This document shows, piece by piece, positions 24,601 to 35,300 of a stretch of 64,000 nucleotides of DNA. The notes under the pieces were generated by a model. That model was not told where the DNA came from, did no database searches, and saw only the letters and a list, made by a program, of their open reading frames with translations. The position numbers and the translations under genes are program-made. Origin of the DNA: Apostichopus japonicus (Eukaryota; Echinodermata; Holothuroidea; Aspidochirotida; Stichopodidae); contig NC_092564.1 in NCBI RefSeq assembly GCF_037975245.1, positions 15,193,984 to 15,257,983 on the forward strand, read 5' to 3'. Position 1 is the stretch's first letter. Every line of letters starts with the position of its first letter.

Positions 24601-26572
24601 CTTTTATCAATAGATAGAAATGCACCCATTACATGCCTTGTTGTAAAATATATATATATATTTTTTATAAATGGGAATAACATAGATCTACAAATAATAT
24701 TTTGATCTGGCAACAAGCTTGTGTATGACAACATTAGGACAGATGAGCAAATTAATGGGTTTTTGTGTGTGTGCATGCGTGTGTGTTTTTGTGTAATGAT
24801 TATCTGAAATGAGGATGTTTCTTAAGGAACACACTGTATTATTACAAGTCTGGACCTTGCAGCACACTTAATCCTAAGCCAACATTCAAGTGTTTACCTT
24901 CAGCCAGTATCAGGTTATTAAAGAGAACAAGAACTTATTTGAAAATATGTTAGCGATAAAATATGTCAAGAGTTAAAATACTAATATAGTTTCTTGATTT
25001 TTGTAACAAAAGTTTATACCATGTGTTGGCTTCAGAGAGTCTGAACTTTAGCTTCAAGATCTTTTTTGAACAAAGTAACGAAAAGCACCATTTTTTTGTT
25101 ACATGTATCTGTTGCATTGTCCGTCACTGGCCTTTCAGTTCATCCTTTAACAGACATAAGACTGCATTATTCAAATAAAGAAAGTAATTTACTTCAAAGC
25201 AGTTACAGTTAGTACTTCAAGTTTGGCATATGCAAGTGTTTTCTAGTATTGATCTCAAGTGAAGACTTATTCTATTCATATCTATATGACATCATAGGAA
25301 AGCTTTTTTATCTGCCATAATAATCCAAATATGTTTCTGCTGTGCCTCAACATAGTTAAGTGAATTGTTTAATGGAACAGAGCTGTTGACTTACAGATTT
25401 AGTATTTGTATCTTTCACATTTGTTTGTTCTTTAGGATATTGACAGTGGTGTGTTGCCACAGTGGAAGACCATGCCTGCTCCAGATGTTGCTATTGGTTA
25501 CTGGAAACTATCGGTAAGCTTCAATTTCAGATGATTTTTAGGGCAATTCCATATTTAGAGATATTTTCTTATTCACACTCTTAATTTCTCATGATGTCCC
25601 ATACTTTAGATAGTGAAGAGGGAGGGTGTACCTATAGTATACTAACTTTAATAATTTAAAGGTTTTCACATTCTCAGTGGGTAATATTTAAGAAATAGTG
25701 ACAAGTCATATTTGATACTTTGCGGACAGGACTCTTGAGTTTTTTTATGTTCTGGTTGAAAATAGTCACTATTGTTTATCTATTAACTTTGTACTTTTTT
25801 GAAATTCTATTTAAAAATGTAAATTGAGATATCTTAGACTGCAACTACACGGAATTTTCCCGTTACCATGTAAACAAGAATTTAACAACCATGAATGTCT
25901 GGTGGTGTGTACATCACATCTCAGGCTCGTTGCTAAGCTGAAATCAAGAGGGAGAAATTTCAGATTTTAAGGTTTTCCAAACTCCTGGTTGCTATGTTAT
26001 GCATGAGGGACAAGTGTGTGCAGTCACTGGAACAGAGACCAATACATATTGAAAACTCTCAATCTCTAAATTAAGAATGTGATATGATATGATGCAGGGA
26101 CAATAATACTAACTTTCAACAAGCATTTCTAACATACGATACACACATTGCTGCAACATACCAAATGAGTGTTTACTATTGTGTACAGTAGTTCATACTT
26201 CCATTCAGTTCTAAAGATTTGTCGCAAAGACACTTTTCACGGTGAAATGTAACATGTAATTCAAAACACTTCCAAATGTTTTTAGTTTCCTCATGATTGA
26301 AATGAATCTGGACGAATCATGTTAAAGGAACCCCATTAGAGATTTTAGGATCAACTAGTAAGTTTCCATTGTCAATTAAAAACCACTTACTTTTACACTA
26401 CTTCTTGTACTTATTTTTTTTTTTTTTTTAAACTTTTCATCAACAGCCCGAAGCCACAATGAGAGATATGTTTAGGGCAATACGTGCCGATGAAGCTCAT
26501 CACAGAGAAGTGAACCATAAATTGAGTAGTTTGAATCCTAATGAAGACAACCCATTTCCTCCTGGCGAGTGA
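9653..26572 (+). CDS. AOX: Alternative oxidase, mitochondrial, 11 exons
   Basis: Di-iron ubiquinol oxidase of the inner mitochondrial membrane. It passes electrons from ubiquinol to oxygen, bypassing complexes III and IV without pumping protons. Exons: 9653-9710, 10342-10376, 10983-11107, 11707-11790, 12914-12977, 13350-13441, 23131-23249, 24022-24114, 24408-24520, 25436-25513, 26447-26572. They sum to 987 nt and 328 aa with every GT-AG junction in phase. The N-terminus ([13 protein letters not shown]) is basic, like a mitochondrial presequence. Conserved text: [15 protein letters not shown] (E159), [10 protein letters not shown] (E198, H201), YLEEEAV (about E249-E251), [11 protein letters not shown] (E303, H306). 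All expected iron ligands are present. The C-terminus NPFPPGE fits the NP[YF]xPG motif described for animal AOX. Intron 6 holds a 9.2-kb retrotransposon, but the exons are intact. Confidence 0.96.
11885..12180. repeat. Probable dispersed repeat in AOX intron 4
   Basis: An ATT-repeat run is followed by AGCGCAACC (11926-11934) and its inverse GGTTGCGCT (11949-11957), then A-rich sequence. It looks like a dispersed element in which 'tatagcgc...gcgctttaca' forms a hairpin. The family is not identified, and its limits are approximate. Confidence 0.4.
12262..12312. repeat. TA microsatellite
   Basis: Tandem TA/TATG dinucleotide run in AOX intron 4. Confidence 0.85.
13735..13738. repeat. Target-site duplication, left (ATAG)
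   Basis: ATAG directly precedes the left LTR and recurs at 22914-22917 directly after the right LTR. Four base pairs fits Ty3/gypsy integration. Confidence 0.85.
13739..14412 (-). repeat. 3' LTR of the Ty3/gypsy element
   Basis: 674 bp with TG...CA ends. It matches 22240-22913 over its whole length with no difference noticed. In element orientation it contains TATAAAAG, a TATA-like box. Confidence 0.96.
14413..14420 (-). other. Polypurine tract
   Basis: In element orientation this reads GAGGGGGA directly against the 3' LTR. That is the expected place and composition for the plus-strand DNA primer. Confidence 0.8.
14421..15688 (-). other. Untranslated region between pol and 3' LTR
   Basis: About 1.27 kb of AT-rich sequence with no open frame of note and no envelope-like or accessory gene that I can recognise. 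It is unusually long for a compact gypsy element. Confidence 0.6.
15689..20563 (-). CDS. pol: Retrotransposon Pol polyprotein (PR-RT-RNaseH-IN)
   Basis: 1624 codons counted from a GTG; the frame is open from 20626, overlapping gag by 34 nt in -1 phase. So it is probably made as a Gag-Pol fusion by -1 frameshifting, not from its own start. Aspartic protease: FDSGAT (D62), ILGS near 136. Reverse transcriptase about 390-600: first Asp in [10 protein letters not shown] (D460), catalytic pair in [10 protein letters not shown] (526-529), where the usual Tyr/Phe is His. RNase H about 670-795: D680, E719, D746, D791. A ~290-residue polar linker follows. Integrase: His1088/His1095, Cys1125/Cys1128, then D1158, D1217 and E1252 (34 residues between the last two). 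A GPLVI...YLL...NRLKP module near 1396-1430 resembles the integrase C-terminal module. Residues 1435-1624 match nothing I know. Confidence 0.95.
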   Translation of the reverse strand: MTPDKVPSKGRSKRKANNIWKNSNIPSSRYTGNDRSVDIQLDTRNFVRGTLHDGKGISLLFDSGATRSIISSSTVQNSKYLSSIQPVSVDVVNLKLGNGQFIHVYSTITFQVKIQGHEFQLSALIAANLTGIDLILGSPTLKELNGSLDFTTNCFRIKQAKVFLRPVQRFVIYPGQQRYITVQGRLPLYARNADMVIRPFPLISRMCPSRMLVKMHKGRTKILLRNMGNQKFCLHPSRTVAHLDLADIITVTEDIPTDSLDFLNVMRDIEKPSLFRTNSNSKENRDEITRYNLHRYPHLTADDPLVSKSEQEIMRDNIILEQSILNASETESIYEFLDSHRDAFSLYGELSHCPNYEADITLTNDEPFYIRPYRLSDEDKVIVASELDKLVRLGILAVGHQSYTSPVFLIPKKGTKDKRVVTDFRYLNSRIKRFNHPFPLLNETIRTIGYSGAKILGVLDLKSAFFCLPLSVHAQQYTGIASFHGGKHYYYKRLPQGLNLSPAIFQSKINDILATIPNSNKFCIAHHDDIIVYSADKRSHKQHLQAIFKVLMDNGLKISPKKCSIFQNSVRYMGHLLSITPEGEACIQPLHDRCAAIRNTPKPHNVKSVRRFVGAVNYVASFFPNIQALLRPLHHLSRKRKVFKWTEEHQCAFQNIKELLCNPPILHMPQKYGRFVLYSDTSRVATGSYLTQRVNGKENIIAYYSKILPPACQRYSVTELEMMGLFINVTAFKHLLQNVEFEAYVDHSAIVELFKSKQEPATSRLRKLLFKLSEYTFQVGYKKGSELVLADYLSRAPQEFHSEIDQVAQEVSSYEDISTPPKETFNPIMTRSKARSMGVKVPDLFPNKVTKESKQDSPAKVSTNRVKRTSIPKATHSSDHVTQRPQPESQKMTTPVISTDKRETNIQRPTITMPIENRHTFSPDVLVVPNFTSVSQPTEPRLVDQNRHRVQEVIREPPPELFAQPKPVITNIDHLVTGHIPKQKELNKVMKAIQGKLIKNYDLPFDVKELQIQQQTCPFYKPIYDFLAHDIIPSNVKHARTVRSQAEDYLLCNSLLFRIFLHETNDAKMTLQLVVPETMVEQIISRYHDDLLSNHQGVMRTYLTIRQHFYLRNMFQRISNYIQACLRCQEFRKKPDKLRQYHARIPDSYRPFDRLSLDFKTMPTTATGFKHLMVVCDEITRFVVCVSLKTLDAETICEALLQRVVTTFGPPSCIISDAAASLTGKLVELLSKALGIEQKFISVSNHGSLQVERHIQTLSNFLKVNLNQFGTDWVRFVPTSAYAYNTFSSPQLGNYSPFELAFGRKPPNLTNLSFNPMAGLSQSHGEYAALLKKRFDHLSRVMLVLQKKQQDAQNVKISAKLDKGAIYSTGQLVYLYKPTSSSLTANSRKIAAEWCGPLVIHQVLDRTHYLLATLKGEILSDVFNYNRLKPCFVRASSETKNITNIQKLRNVLKTKGSSSEKVARMRNVLSSNTSNAENVNVMQDAHIEFHDEFGNILPGVTSDHIMCLMTTKPMNVASFIENRAHNEGLALPYPSMKDSILRQKKVFANAPQGDMKVQRARYKLGELQVLVTYQTPSFPSGFKSHDFWWNVGKYSNTGEIMNFLHEKGLNITGNPGRMLQTLYG
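20593..20626 (-). promoter_or_regulatory. gag-pol overlap, probable -1 frameshift window
   Basis: The pol frame becomes open just below an in-frame TAA (20629-20627), and gag stops at 20593. The shift must therefore happen in these 34 nt. The run AATTTTCA near the gag stop offers a U-rich slip site, but I see no textbook heptamer. Confidence 0.55.
20593..21549 (-). CDS. gag: Retrotransposon Gag
   Basis: 318 aa structural protein of the virus-like particle. A capsid-like region typical of retrotransposon Gag lies about residues 60-190, with [10 protein letters not shown] and FLARFSPGT-type text. A polar, Ser/Arg-rich stretch follows, then a single zinc knuckle [14 protein letters not shown] (Cx2Cx4Hx4C) near the C-terminus for RNA binding. 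It starts at an ATG about 690 nt inside the 5' LTR and stops at TAG 20593-20595. Confidence 0.93.
   Translation of the reverse strand: MSVSEQETSTSVNVMQKHRPTDFLPSQFQGDVIDADLAEAHYLGFEDYLEVHKLPSRTTREAVAEEFNEICRIFKRTLKGQARLWIENKIFSTIADLRKQFLARFSPGTSSYAKSQAFHALSYTPGDTAQAHLAKISKAAAQLSYGEDQIRDKLISTLPLQCRSAVLMSASPKATIADLVMKVQCYFDLQIQSQPPASSELFMAMHEKASSVQTPTISASSEIHELCTKIQELENKFDQSRRSESQDNPKDMRQRYSSRDSRGPRTGQNNNRRRLPYFNPSVTCHYCQNRGHFAQYCQIRLSHEMEANVNRVPTQNFH
21550..22221 (-). other. Retrotransposon 5' leader
   Basis: Untranslated region between the primer-binding site and gag. It includes a short CTA/CTACC-type tandem repeat at about 21797-21850 (plus strand TAGTAGCAGG). Confidence 0.6.
22222..22239 (-). 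promoter_or_regulatory. Primer-binding site
   Basis: In element orientation TGGTGGAGATCGG follows the 5' LTR with no spacer. The TGG start complements a tRNA CCA end. The tRNA was not identified. Confidence 0.7.
22240..22913 (-). repeat. 5' LTR of the Ty3/gypsy element
   Basis: 674 bp, identical by eye to 13739-14412. TATAAAAG at 22543-22536 (minus strand) is a likely promoter TATA box, so antisense transcription through AOX intron 6 could start here. Confidence 0.96.
22914..22917. repeat. Target-site duplication, right (ATAG)
   Basis: Matches 13735-13738. Confidence 0.85.
23131..23249 (+). other. AOX: AOX exon 7: first iron ligand
   Basis: Encodes [14 protein letters not shown], with the first di-iron Glu, and the [17 protein letters not shown] stretch. 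It is the first exon after the retrotransposon and its acceptor (TTTCTGTTCAG) is undamaged. Confidence 0.95.
26447..26572 (+). other. AOX: AOX exon 11: last ligand pair and animal C-terminal motif
   Basis: Encodes [11 protein letters not shown], with the final Glu-x-x-His of the di-iron site, then ends NPFPPGE-stop. It follows a long poly-T acceptor tract. Confidence 0.95.
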
Positions 26573-29500
26573 AATGTTATTTAAAGACAAAAAACAGAAA
26601 CAACTACTGAATTTTCTTAATATTGCCTAGGTGTGATGTTATTGGTGTCATATGCAATGGATGGTCAATTTTATGAGATGAAGAGTCTTTGTAGAACAAT
26701 TGTGTATTTCATATTTTAATGTTGAAAGCAAGGTGTGTCTTACATAACCCAACAAAACATTTGCCAGGTCATTCAAAATCTGAAAGCTTGTTTGTAATTT
26801 CAAATAAGATCCATGAAGGTTTTGGTACAAGTCTTTTAGAAATTAAAAAGGCACATTCGATTGAATGTTGTTCAATATCAATTGTCAGTGTGTATGTGTA
26901 CTGGTTGTCAGATTGTTCAAGGATAAATTTACATCTTTTAGACAAACTGCCCATTGAAGGATATAATTTTTCCTAACTAATTTTCTTTTAACTCATACCT
27001 AACGTCTTATAACTCAATAACTCAGAATAGAAAGATAAAGAAATGTAAATACTATATTTTATACATATGTTTTAATATGCCTTTTGTTTAAAAACAATGA
27101 TTGTAGTGTCTTGGGTAGCAATCACCAGTAAAATAATTTAATCTTTTTTTAACTGGATCAAGTTGAATTTGAGATGTTACATAATTCAGAATATATTTGG
27201 TGCCTCCATAACACTGTCATAATTATATGCATGAGCATTAATCTTAATTATACCAATTAAAATTGGGACCAACAGAGAATCTCTCGTGGGAAAGATTCAA
27301 GAGTACAAATCGTGTGACCAATGAAGCAGGTTCAACAAGTGCCAGTTACGCTGCATACCAAAAATTTGCCAAAATTTATTTTTTATATAGAGAGGTAAGG
27401 CGACCGAAATGAGGGCCATCAAGTGTTGAACAAACCATTTGTTTTCTTAGATTGTTATAAATTCCTCTGCGGATATGGCAATTTATAGCAAGAATTTGAA
27501 TTTAAGACCATATGGGTTTGATACTTTGCCATAAGAAGAACGCACGTGTGAGAGAAATATTTTGTTGTTATCCTGTTATTTACATCTTGTGAGTGAGATC
27601 GTAATAACCATACTGTCCTAATGCTACAATCATGTTTCATTTTGATTGGGTTGCTAATCGACAAAGAAACTTATGTATTTAGGCTATGTCAATATTAAAT
27701 GTAGTTTAAAATTAATTTAGGTACATTTTCAAGAGGCTTCCGAAACTGGAAGAAATTTCACTCGGTTTCCAATGATAAACAGTCCTGGGAGGAAGTTGAT
27801 GTCTAGTGAACATAGTTTGTTAGTCAAAGAAACTACCTCAAAACCAAATGCATGTTTCTGTTTCTTTTTATACTTTCCGTGTTACGTAGTATTTCCTGTT
27901 AAGCCTGTGTGACATAAATGGGACCATCAATCGTGTTTGTGTGTTGGGAAATACATTTACAGGCAATCATGATTATGCAACTGTCACATATATGGTGATG
28001 TTTACTACAGTACATGTGTTTATTTCTTAGTGTGGGTATAATAAAAACTGATATTTTTGAATGTCACATAAAAACTCAAGTCAATTTAGTTTGTCAACGG
28101 GCAATATATTTGTACTGCCAAAACTGAAATATCCTGATGAATAGGGATCTATGGTAACCCCACATAATGGAGATGACTTTATGGGCCTCATGCTTCTAAT
28201 TGAAAAACTTTTAATCTTCATTGTGGTTTGTATCTTTCTTTAAGAAATATTATGACAAAAGAGTACTTTTGCATTTATAACATCTACCCATTTTAAGTGT
28301 TGTCAGTGTGTGGTATGCATGGTCTTGAAATCGAATAGGTTTTGTGGCGATATCATTTTATTTTCATGCAAAATGTGTCTAAATTGATAATGTGACTTCC
28401 TGTATATTTGATAATTTCTAATGATATCTGTAGCAACATTTTCAGTGTTTACTAAAACATAACTCACTAGAAATGATTGTATACATGGGAACGGTCTTCA
28501 TATATATTTACAAAAATATTATCAGTGAATTTATTTATTTTTATTACTTTTTCTATATTTTGTAAAATCTCTGTATGATTTATCAGAATTACCAATGTTT
28601 AATGAATCAATCTTGTGAAATAACAAATTTACCAAATTAATTGCTAATATTAAATAGTACTTAATAAGCCATACACAGACATGGTGCAATACTCAAACTT
28701 CACAAATGAAATAGTACATAAAAATTGAATCCAAACTTTTTAATTGCTATGTGCATACAGCCTTGTCTTTGATATTATATTGAAAGTTGTCTAAGTAGGA
28801 AGTTGTTTAAATGACAAAACAAAATAAGCTTCTCACAATGCTTGTTCAACTTTTGTGACCTGTGAAATATAAATCATAAAGGATTTATGAATCTGAAATA
28901 TAGCTTTCTTCCATTATCATCTTGTTTAGTAAACTGAGCCGTCTGGGAGGCAAGTATCAGTCAAAAATATTGAACATCTGAAATAGTGGTGCATATTAAG
29001 AAAATGGTAAAATGGAAGGAATGTACACACGAAAAGAAATATTCAGGATGTAGTAATGGGGGCACCCTCCTTGGATCCATCCTTAATTAAGACCATTATA
29101 TGGTTTTGTGGTTACTGTAGGGAATTGGTTGTAAACAACCAGTGGTGTAAATTTTGATAGTGGTTTTGGGTTAGGTTATGACCTCTATGTGATTTTGTGA
29201 TGAATCTTGTTGTAGGAGAGGGACTTGTCACTTGGTGTATAACTTTTGTCCATTTTGGGGGGCTTGCTAATATGTCTGCAGGCAATGCTGTTAACCTTCA
29301 AATCATATGTATTGTTTTTTTCCTTTCATCTTCCATTATTCTTACTTCTTTTCCTTTATTTGGTAGTAACATCTCACTCCTAGATCATTCAGCTCAAAGA
29401 GACCACAATTTGTTTTGTATTTTTACATGTCATTACTACAATCTTGCTGAATCTGCCAGTACACCTTATTTTACATAAACTATTCTTCAAGTTGGCTGAC

Positions 29501-32349
29501 CATATATTTTCCTCATGGAGTAGATGTAGACAGTACTGTTAAATTATTCATATCAATATATATTAAATTGTTTCCATATCTTTATGGAGAAAGCTGTTTA
29601 TTAGTAATTACTTTGATAGTTATGATGTAATTGTGTGAACTTTTCAATTATTACATTTTAGGGTAGTGCATTAATGTATATTAAATGATACATATTTGGT
29701 TTTGATGATAATCATAACCTTTGTAGGTGGATGAGTGTGTGTGATGCCTTGCTTGTAAACATGATATCTTAAGAAGGAAAGCTTGGACATATCTGATATT
29801 TAGTTTGTCATTGTGACACATCAAGTAAAAAGAGGCCTGATGTTTTTCGTGGAGATCAAATGTCATTAGTCACCCGGGGTCTAATTGTGGAAACCTTGTT
29901 TTATAATCTACTTCCTTACGTTATGCCTCATTAGTATAGGAGAGGCTGTTGGCAATTGGAAACTAGCTTAGAGGCATCCATAGATATGAATCAAGAAGTC
30001 TCGACCAAATCTCCATTGACGTAAGTTAACGACACAATTATGTGTGTCGTTAACTTACGTCACTGCATTCATGCCTGGTGTGTAATGCAACGTACTGTTT
30101 GTACATGCTTAATGTCTTGGAATGGGCAATATCATCTTTGCTTCCATTGTTGAATTTTTCCGTTGTATTTCGCAATCGTCAATGCCAAATAATGTAGTAA
30201 TGTTGGGGAAATGACCAGGAGCCATTTACGAAAATTAACTGTCGCCTTGTTAGATGTTTTAGAGGCAAACCGGACCCAGAATCTTGGGCACCAGGGGGTA
30301 AAATTTGTCAGGCACCTGCTTAATGTACAGCTTGTAGGTGTACCACATTGAGTAGTAGCCTGTTGTCTTTGGTAGAGATCAATCTGTATGCTGAACGCAA
30401 GTAAAGTTTCCATCTCGGTCATCAGCTGCCAATGTGAATATTGTTTGTCGTATCTCAGTGCTTTTTGCTGTACTACAGAGATTGAAGTATGTTGTTCATC
30501 CTGGCTAGTGGGTCATATTCATATAAGATTATTCATGTAGCAGCATTGAAACCTCACTGCAGTTTTGCTGTCTGGTTTTTTAATAAATTTTCATCCATTG
30601 TATTTGCAGATGTGCAGTTCTTGGCAACTAGTGCTCCAATAAATTTTATAGTTATATGGGAAGCATTGTGTTGGATTGTTCTCTTGATTTTCAGTTAATG
30701 TTTAAATCAGTGCATATTTTTGTACTGACCTTAACATTTCTTACGCACAAATTTCCTTTTACTTTGGACACAAAAGCCAACACATAAACCTGGTCTGTAG
30801 TACCAGCATTTTGTGTGTGTTTGTGTATCTGAAAAGATCAAATTCTACACCAAATTCTGTTATTGTGGAATTAGTATTCAACAGTTAATATTAAACATAA
30901 GCCACTCTCAGCACCAGTTAGTTTCTAAGAGATAGACTAAAAGTCCAGTTTAACATCCAACGAAAGACCAGAGAGACAAAGATAATCATTGTAAGACATA
31001 AAATTTATGTAAAATCCATCAATTATTATCATATATAACAAAAGACTGGTTATACAGTCAAACCTTGCCTGGCCTGAAACAATACATTATGATCATTAAA
31101 CCAATCTTCACCACCATCCACTCTACCCTACCCCCCCCCCCCCACCCTCTCCCATATCAATAACATGACCCTTCACCTATGGACATGCTTCACCACCTCA
31201 TATATTATGAGGGTCAAAATGATTAAGACATGCATTTTAAAGACTACTTGAACCAATACATGAATGTTAAATGTTATATAGATCGATACATACATGATAA
31301 ATATGTTACATAACATGTCTGAGTAATAGTGAGTGCTTAATCCCAAAAATGAATTATTGAGATACTGCAACATACCTTACCAGATTCTAAGCACCAGATA
31401 AAAACACAGGTTACGACTTCCCCCATATACATTCCATGTCTAGGGTTTCCTGACTTTCATCCTTTACAACTTTCAAATTTATATGTGGTACACCATTTCA
31501 CCTTTTTCCCCAATAGGATCTGTGAAACACAGTGTCATAGCCCCATATTTTATTCTAATTTTCATGTGTTTTATTCCAACTAGGCAAATTTTAAACATGA
31601 TCCACTATTATATATTCAGGTGTTTGTCATAGTATAACTTCTCGGACAACATTCATCTACATCAACAGAAACATTTCTAGCAAGTAAATATCACACCTAT
31701 CGAGTCTGAAAGAGCCCATGGTTTGCCAATGGTTGAATGCCCAGATTTAGGCAATGGACATTTCCCACCAAAGCTATCATTACTCTGTGTATGAGGTTGT
31801 TGCTCCAAGAGTCACTGTTGTTGTTCAAGGTGAAAGGAAGAAGCTGTGACCCAGGGCGGACAACCAAACACACATTCAATTATGCATCACCACTGCACAG
31901 TTCCCTTTAGAAAACACACACATCATTCAAACATATGGACTTGATTAAAATATATGTACTTGACTATTTTTGTACCTTGCTTTTTGTTTCTTGTTTTGAG
32001 ATCCTCTCATAGGTGGTTCTATAGTGAGTTGTCACATGTTCATTACTCACAGTATATGTCTGTTCATGTAATTTGCATAAATTGAGTATATACAAGAAAC
32101 CAGCAAATTATTGACAGATTTGATCAAATTTCATCAAACTATATAATATGATAACTTCCACAGCACCTTTGGGAGATGTTTGCTTATTGCAGACAAATCG
32201 AACTGCATTTGGAGGTAACCTAGATCACACGTGTAAATGTGCTGGTCTTTATCGCACACCTCAAGTCGAGCGCGGTTGTCATCCTATCCTGTCATTCTCT
32301 CATCTGTGGGGTGCCGATGATTCCTTCCACCAGTTACGTTACCTTCTCG
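26573..32349. other. AOX 3' region and intergenic, no further gene
   Basis: The first part should be AOX 3' UTR and the last part the 3' UTR of the converging EMC6 gene. No coding exon is recognised between them. Contents noted are a perfect 20-bp-arm hairpin at 30017-30062, a poly-C run near 31132-31144 and AT-rich sequence. The short frames at 29197, 30132 and 31697 have no family signature. Confidence 0.5.
30017..30062. repeat. Perfect inverted repeat (20-bp arms, 6-nt loop)
   Basis: The left arm TGACGTAAGTTAACGACACA (30017-30036) and right arm TGTGTCGTTAACTTACGTCA (30043-30062) are exact complements around ATTATG. No rho-independent-type T run or element boundary is evident. Confidence 0.9.
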
Positions 32350-35300
32350 TCAGTAAACATGAACCATGCCGTATAAAAATCTGTCATTGAATACTGTTAG
32401 GGAAAGAAATGACCATATTAAATTGATAGCTATTAGTAGTCATGTAGTCTACAACAGGGGGGAATTGCATCTTGAAATTTTGGATATCCCAAAGAAACTG
32501 TTAATTTTACCAAATTTACCAAAAAATTAGATTGCAAGCATTCAAAATAAGACACCTATCTACATATCCTTTTCAATTGAAAGGTAATGAGCAAGTAACT
32601 AATGATTCCTATAGATTCTCATCCATATATTTCAGATAAGTATTGAACTTTTTCCACATTTGACTAATTCCTGCATTGAGATAAAACCTCACAAGACAAG
32701 CTAAAGAAATCATTAAAATGGGATTTTAGAGTGCAAAAATGGTGTCATTATTCTATCAAAATCAATTGAATAAGCAGTATTAAATACAGGGCTTATATTA
32801 CGTATGGATAGCATGCTGATTCTTTTGACTGTCGATTTTCAGACAAATTTACCATATGGTGAAGTTCTTAATGTCATCTGGCAGAAAATTGCCAGTGCCA
32901 AATTTTTTTGTGGGGTGGGGGAAGGAGGTGGGGGGTGGGGGGGTTAGCTACTTGCAAACCGAAAAATCCACTGGCAATACTCCAATAAATACCTCAAATT
33001 TAGAGGCCTGTGTCTGTATTGCACAAACAAACCTGCAAGGCCAAGTACACAGGTATAGGCAAACTTTCATTATAGTCACCAAAAAATATGTGAAAAGAGT
33101 AAAATTGGTCACAGTTATTTGTCAAGAAAAGGATACGTCCAAAACAGGATGTATGTCTGAAAAGGAAACAGTTAAGGAAAAGAAAACAAATATGAAGTTG
33201 ACATGAAGATAAAGATGAAAGTTCTATCAAACCAGTAATAACTTTGTTGATGTCAGCTGCATTATTATACCAATAATTGGTTTGCATTATTTGTTAACAA
33301 ATCAAATAAATCTCTAAATGTAACAAACAATGGTACTGGGATGAAGTTCAATTAACTGCTGACGATATTACCTATATTAAAAATACCATTACAAATCATA
33401 AGTTGCATTAAATTACAAAGTTGGGGATGTATCCTAAAATGATTACTGTAGGCACAATTATATCACTGATGTGTGATGGTATACATCAACAGGACATTGG
33501 AGTAAGTAATGGAGTAAGGCAGTACATTAATACAATTCTTGCCCCCTCCCCCCTCAAGTCCACCCCTATATTGCCTTTCGTTGTCCATGGAAGGTACTCT
33601 TTCTACAGGATTTCTCCCACTGCATCTCCTCCCCTAAGAACATTACCTACGAAAAAATATGGAAACACAATTAATCTGTCTGCAGAAATGCAGTTAATTT
33701 AATTATCTTCAGATTTATTTTTCCAGTGTTTTCTATAACAAATTCGTTCTTATACTACTTTGCTGCTTCATGTAAAAGGATACAAATAAACCTCCAAACA
33801 GTCCCATGGTAAAGATTGGTCTGCAAGTTTTAAAATACTGATTCACATGTCTTCCTGCTTTGAAAAGCAGCATCGTCTGGAAAAAGAAATAAATGAACTT
33901 CATCAAAGTTGGGAAAGGGCTTATAACACAACACTTATTGTCATTAATCCACGGTTGGAGATTATGAATAACAACTCACCTGTACCAAACGTCCAGTAGC
34001 GACTCAAACTTGCATACTATCTATTTATGTCTAAAGGGTCAATTATGATACCACCACCTTGTAGCAAGCAAATAATTCATTCAAGACTTTTAAGCATAAT
34101 CTGTCACTACAACAAGTTCTTTACAGCATCTTATGACACATGCCATTTGATACCTTCAAGTCTATTAACTATGATGACTGAACAGATTGGAAGGGACATA
34201 AAATGTTTTAAGAAATCCTGTAAGAAAGTTATTGTACAATATCCAGTTGGAATACTTGCATGTACATTCATACCTTTTTTGATATAATTGAGCTTTGTGA
34301 AGTTACAGTAAAACAACAATGTTCAATGTATTTCTTACGGACAAAAAGAACGCTGTCACAAAGTAAAATACAAATCCATAGAGACCAGTCAAACCAAGAA
34401 TCCCAGCGGCTGCCCCGGACACAGCAGACATGAATGTCCGACTATAGCAAACAGACAGAAGAAAAAGAAATTTGTCATGAATCCTTCAGACCAATACAGT
34501 AATTCTGGGATATCTCCATGCAATTTCAGTAACATTATTGTTTTTTAGATATCAATGTTACAGTATTTGGTCCTGAAATGTCTTCATGATAAAGTATTGT
34601 GTACAAGTGGAATACAGTGAGATAAGTTGGCTTAGTATGCCCCCATCCCTCCCCCCCCCCCCACCCAAAAAACCCAAAAACAATGTCTCACATTGAACTT
34701 TATATGTGTCTAAGTATTGAAATGGTGCCAAGCCAACATAGACTCACAAATTCAAGAATTCACAGGATGATTGTTAGCGAGAACTAAAAATATTAATTTA
34801 ATTGTTTTTCAGTTACCTAGAAATAATTTATGCTCAACAAGATATTCCATATATATGTTTCTTTTTTGTTTTGGCAACAATGTGAGTACCATTGTAGTGC
34901 TTTGAGTATGCACAACAATCCAATAAATATCTTACAGTTGCAACTAACCTGTAATTTATTATTGACATGTTTCCTCTCATGGCAAGGTCATTGAATATTA
35001 CAGTCTCTGTAGAAAGAATCAAATACACATTCTTTCATTAACTAGTGAAAGTGTCAAGAACATCCATGAAAACGTATGAACAAAATATCCCAGAATTTAA
35101 CTTATTACTAGGTGTCTTAATGATTGGTAACTTAGGCAAATATCGTTGATACTATGCATGCAACAACATTTATAAGTGTTTAATCAAGAATACTGTAAAA
35201 CTTTTTTTTGCTACTCTGCATTTTTGTGAGTTTGACCAAAACAATAGCTAGAAGAAAGGTTATACAAAATCATACAACTCTATCTGCGGTAGAACTAGAA

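Noticed and set aside
30132-30422. 96-codon minus-strand frame
   Set aside because: Not recognisable as any family, lacks splice context, and is within expected chance length for this region.
32148-32390. 80-codon plus-strand frame
   Set aside because: It is antisense to the EMC6 last exon and 3' UTR; no family signature.
33740-33784. Reading EMC6 exon 4 onward through GTATCC instead of splicing
   Set aside because: The readthrough gives a polar sequence that does not match EMC6, whereas splicing to the 20-nt exon restores the conserved last helix.
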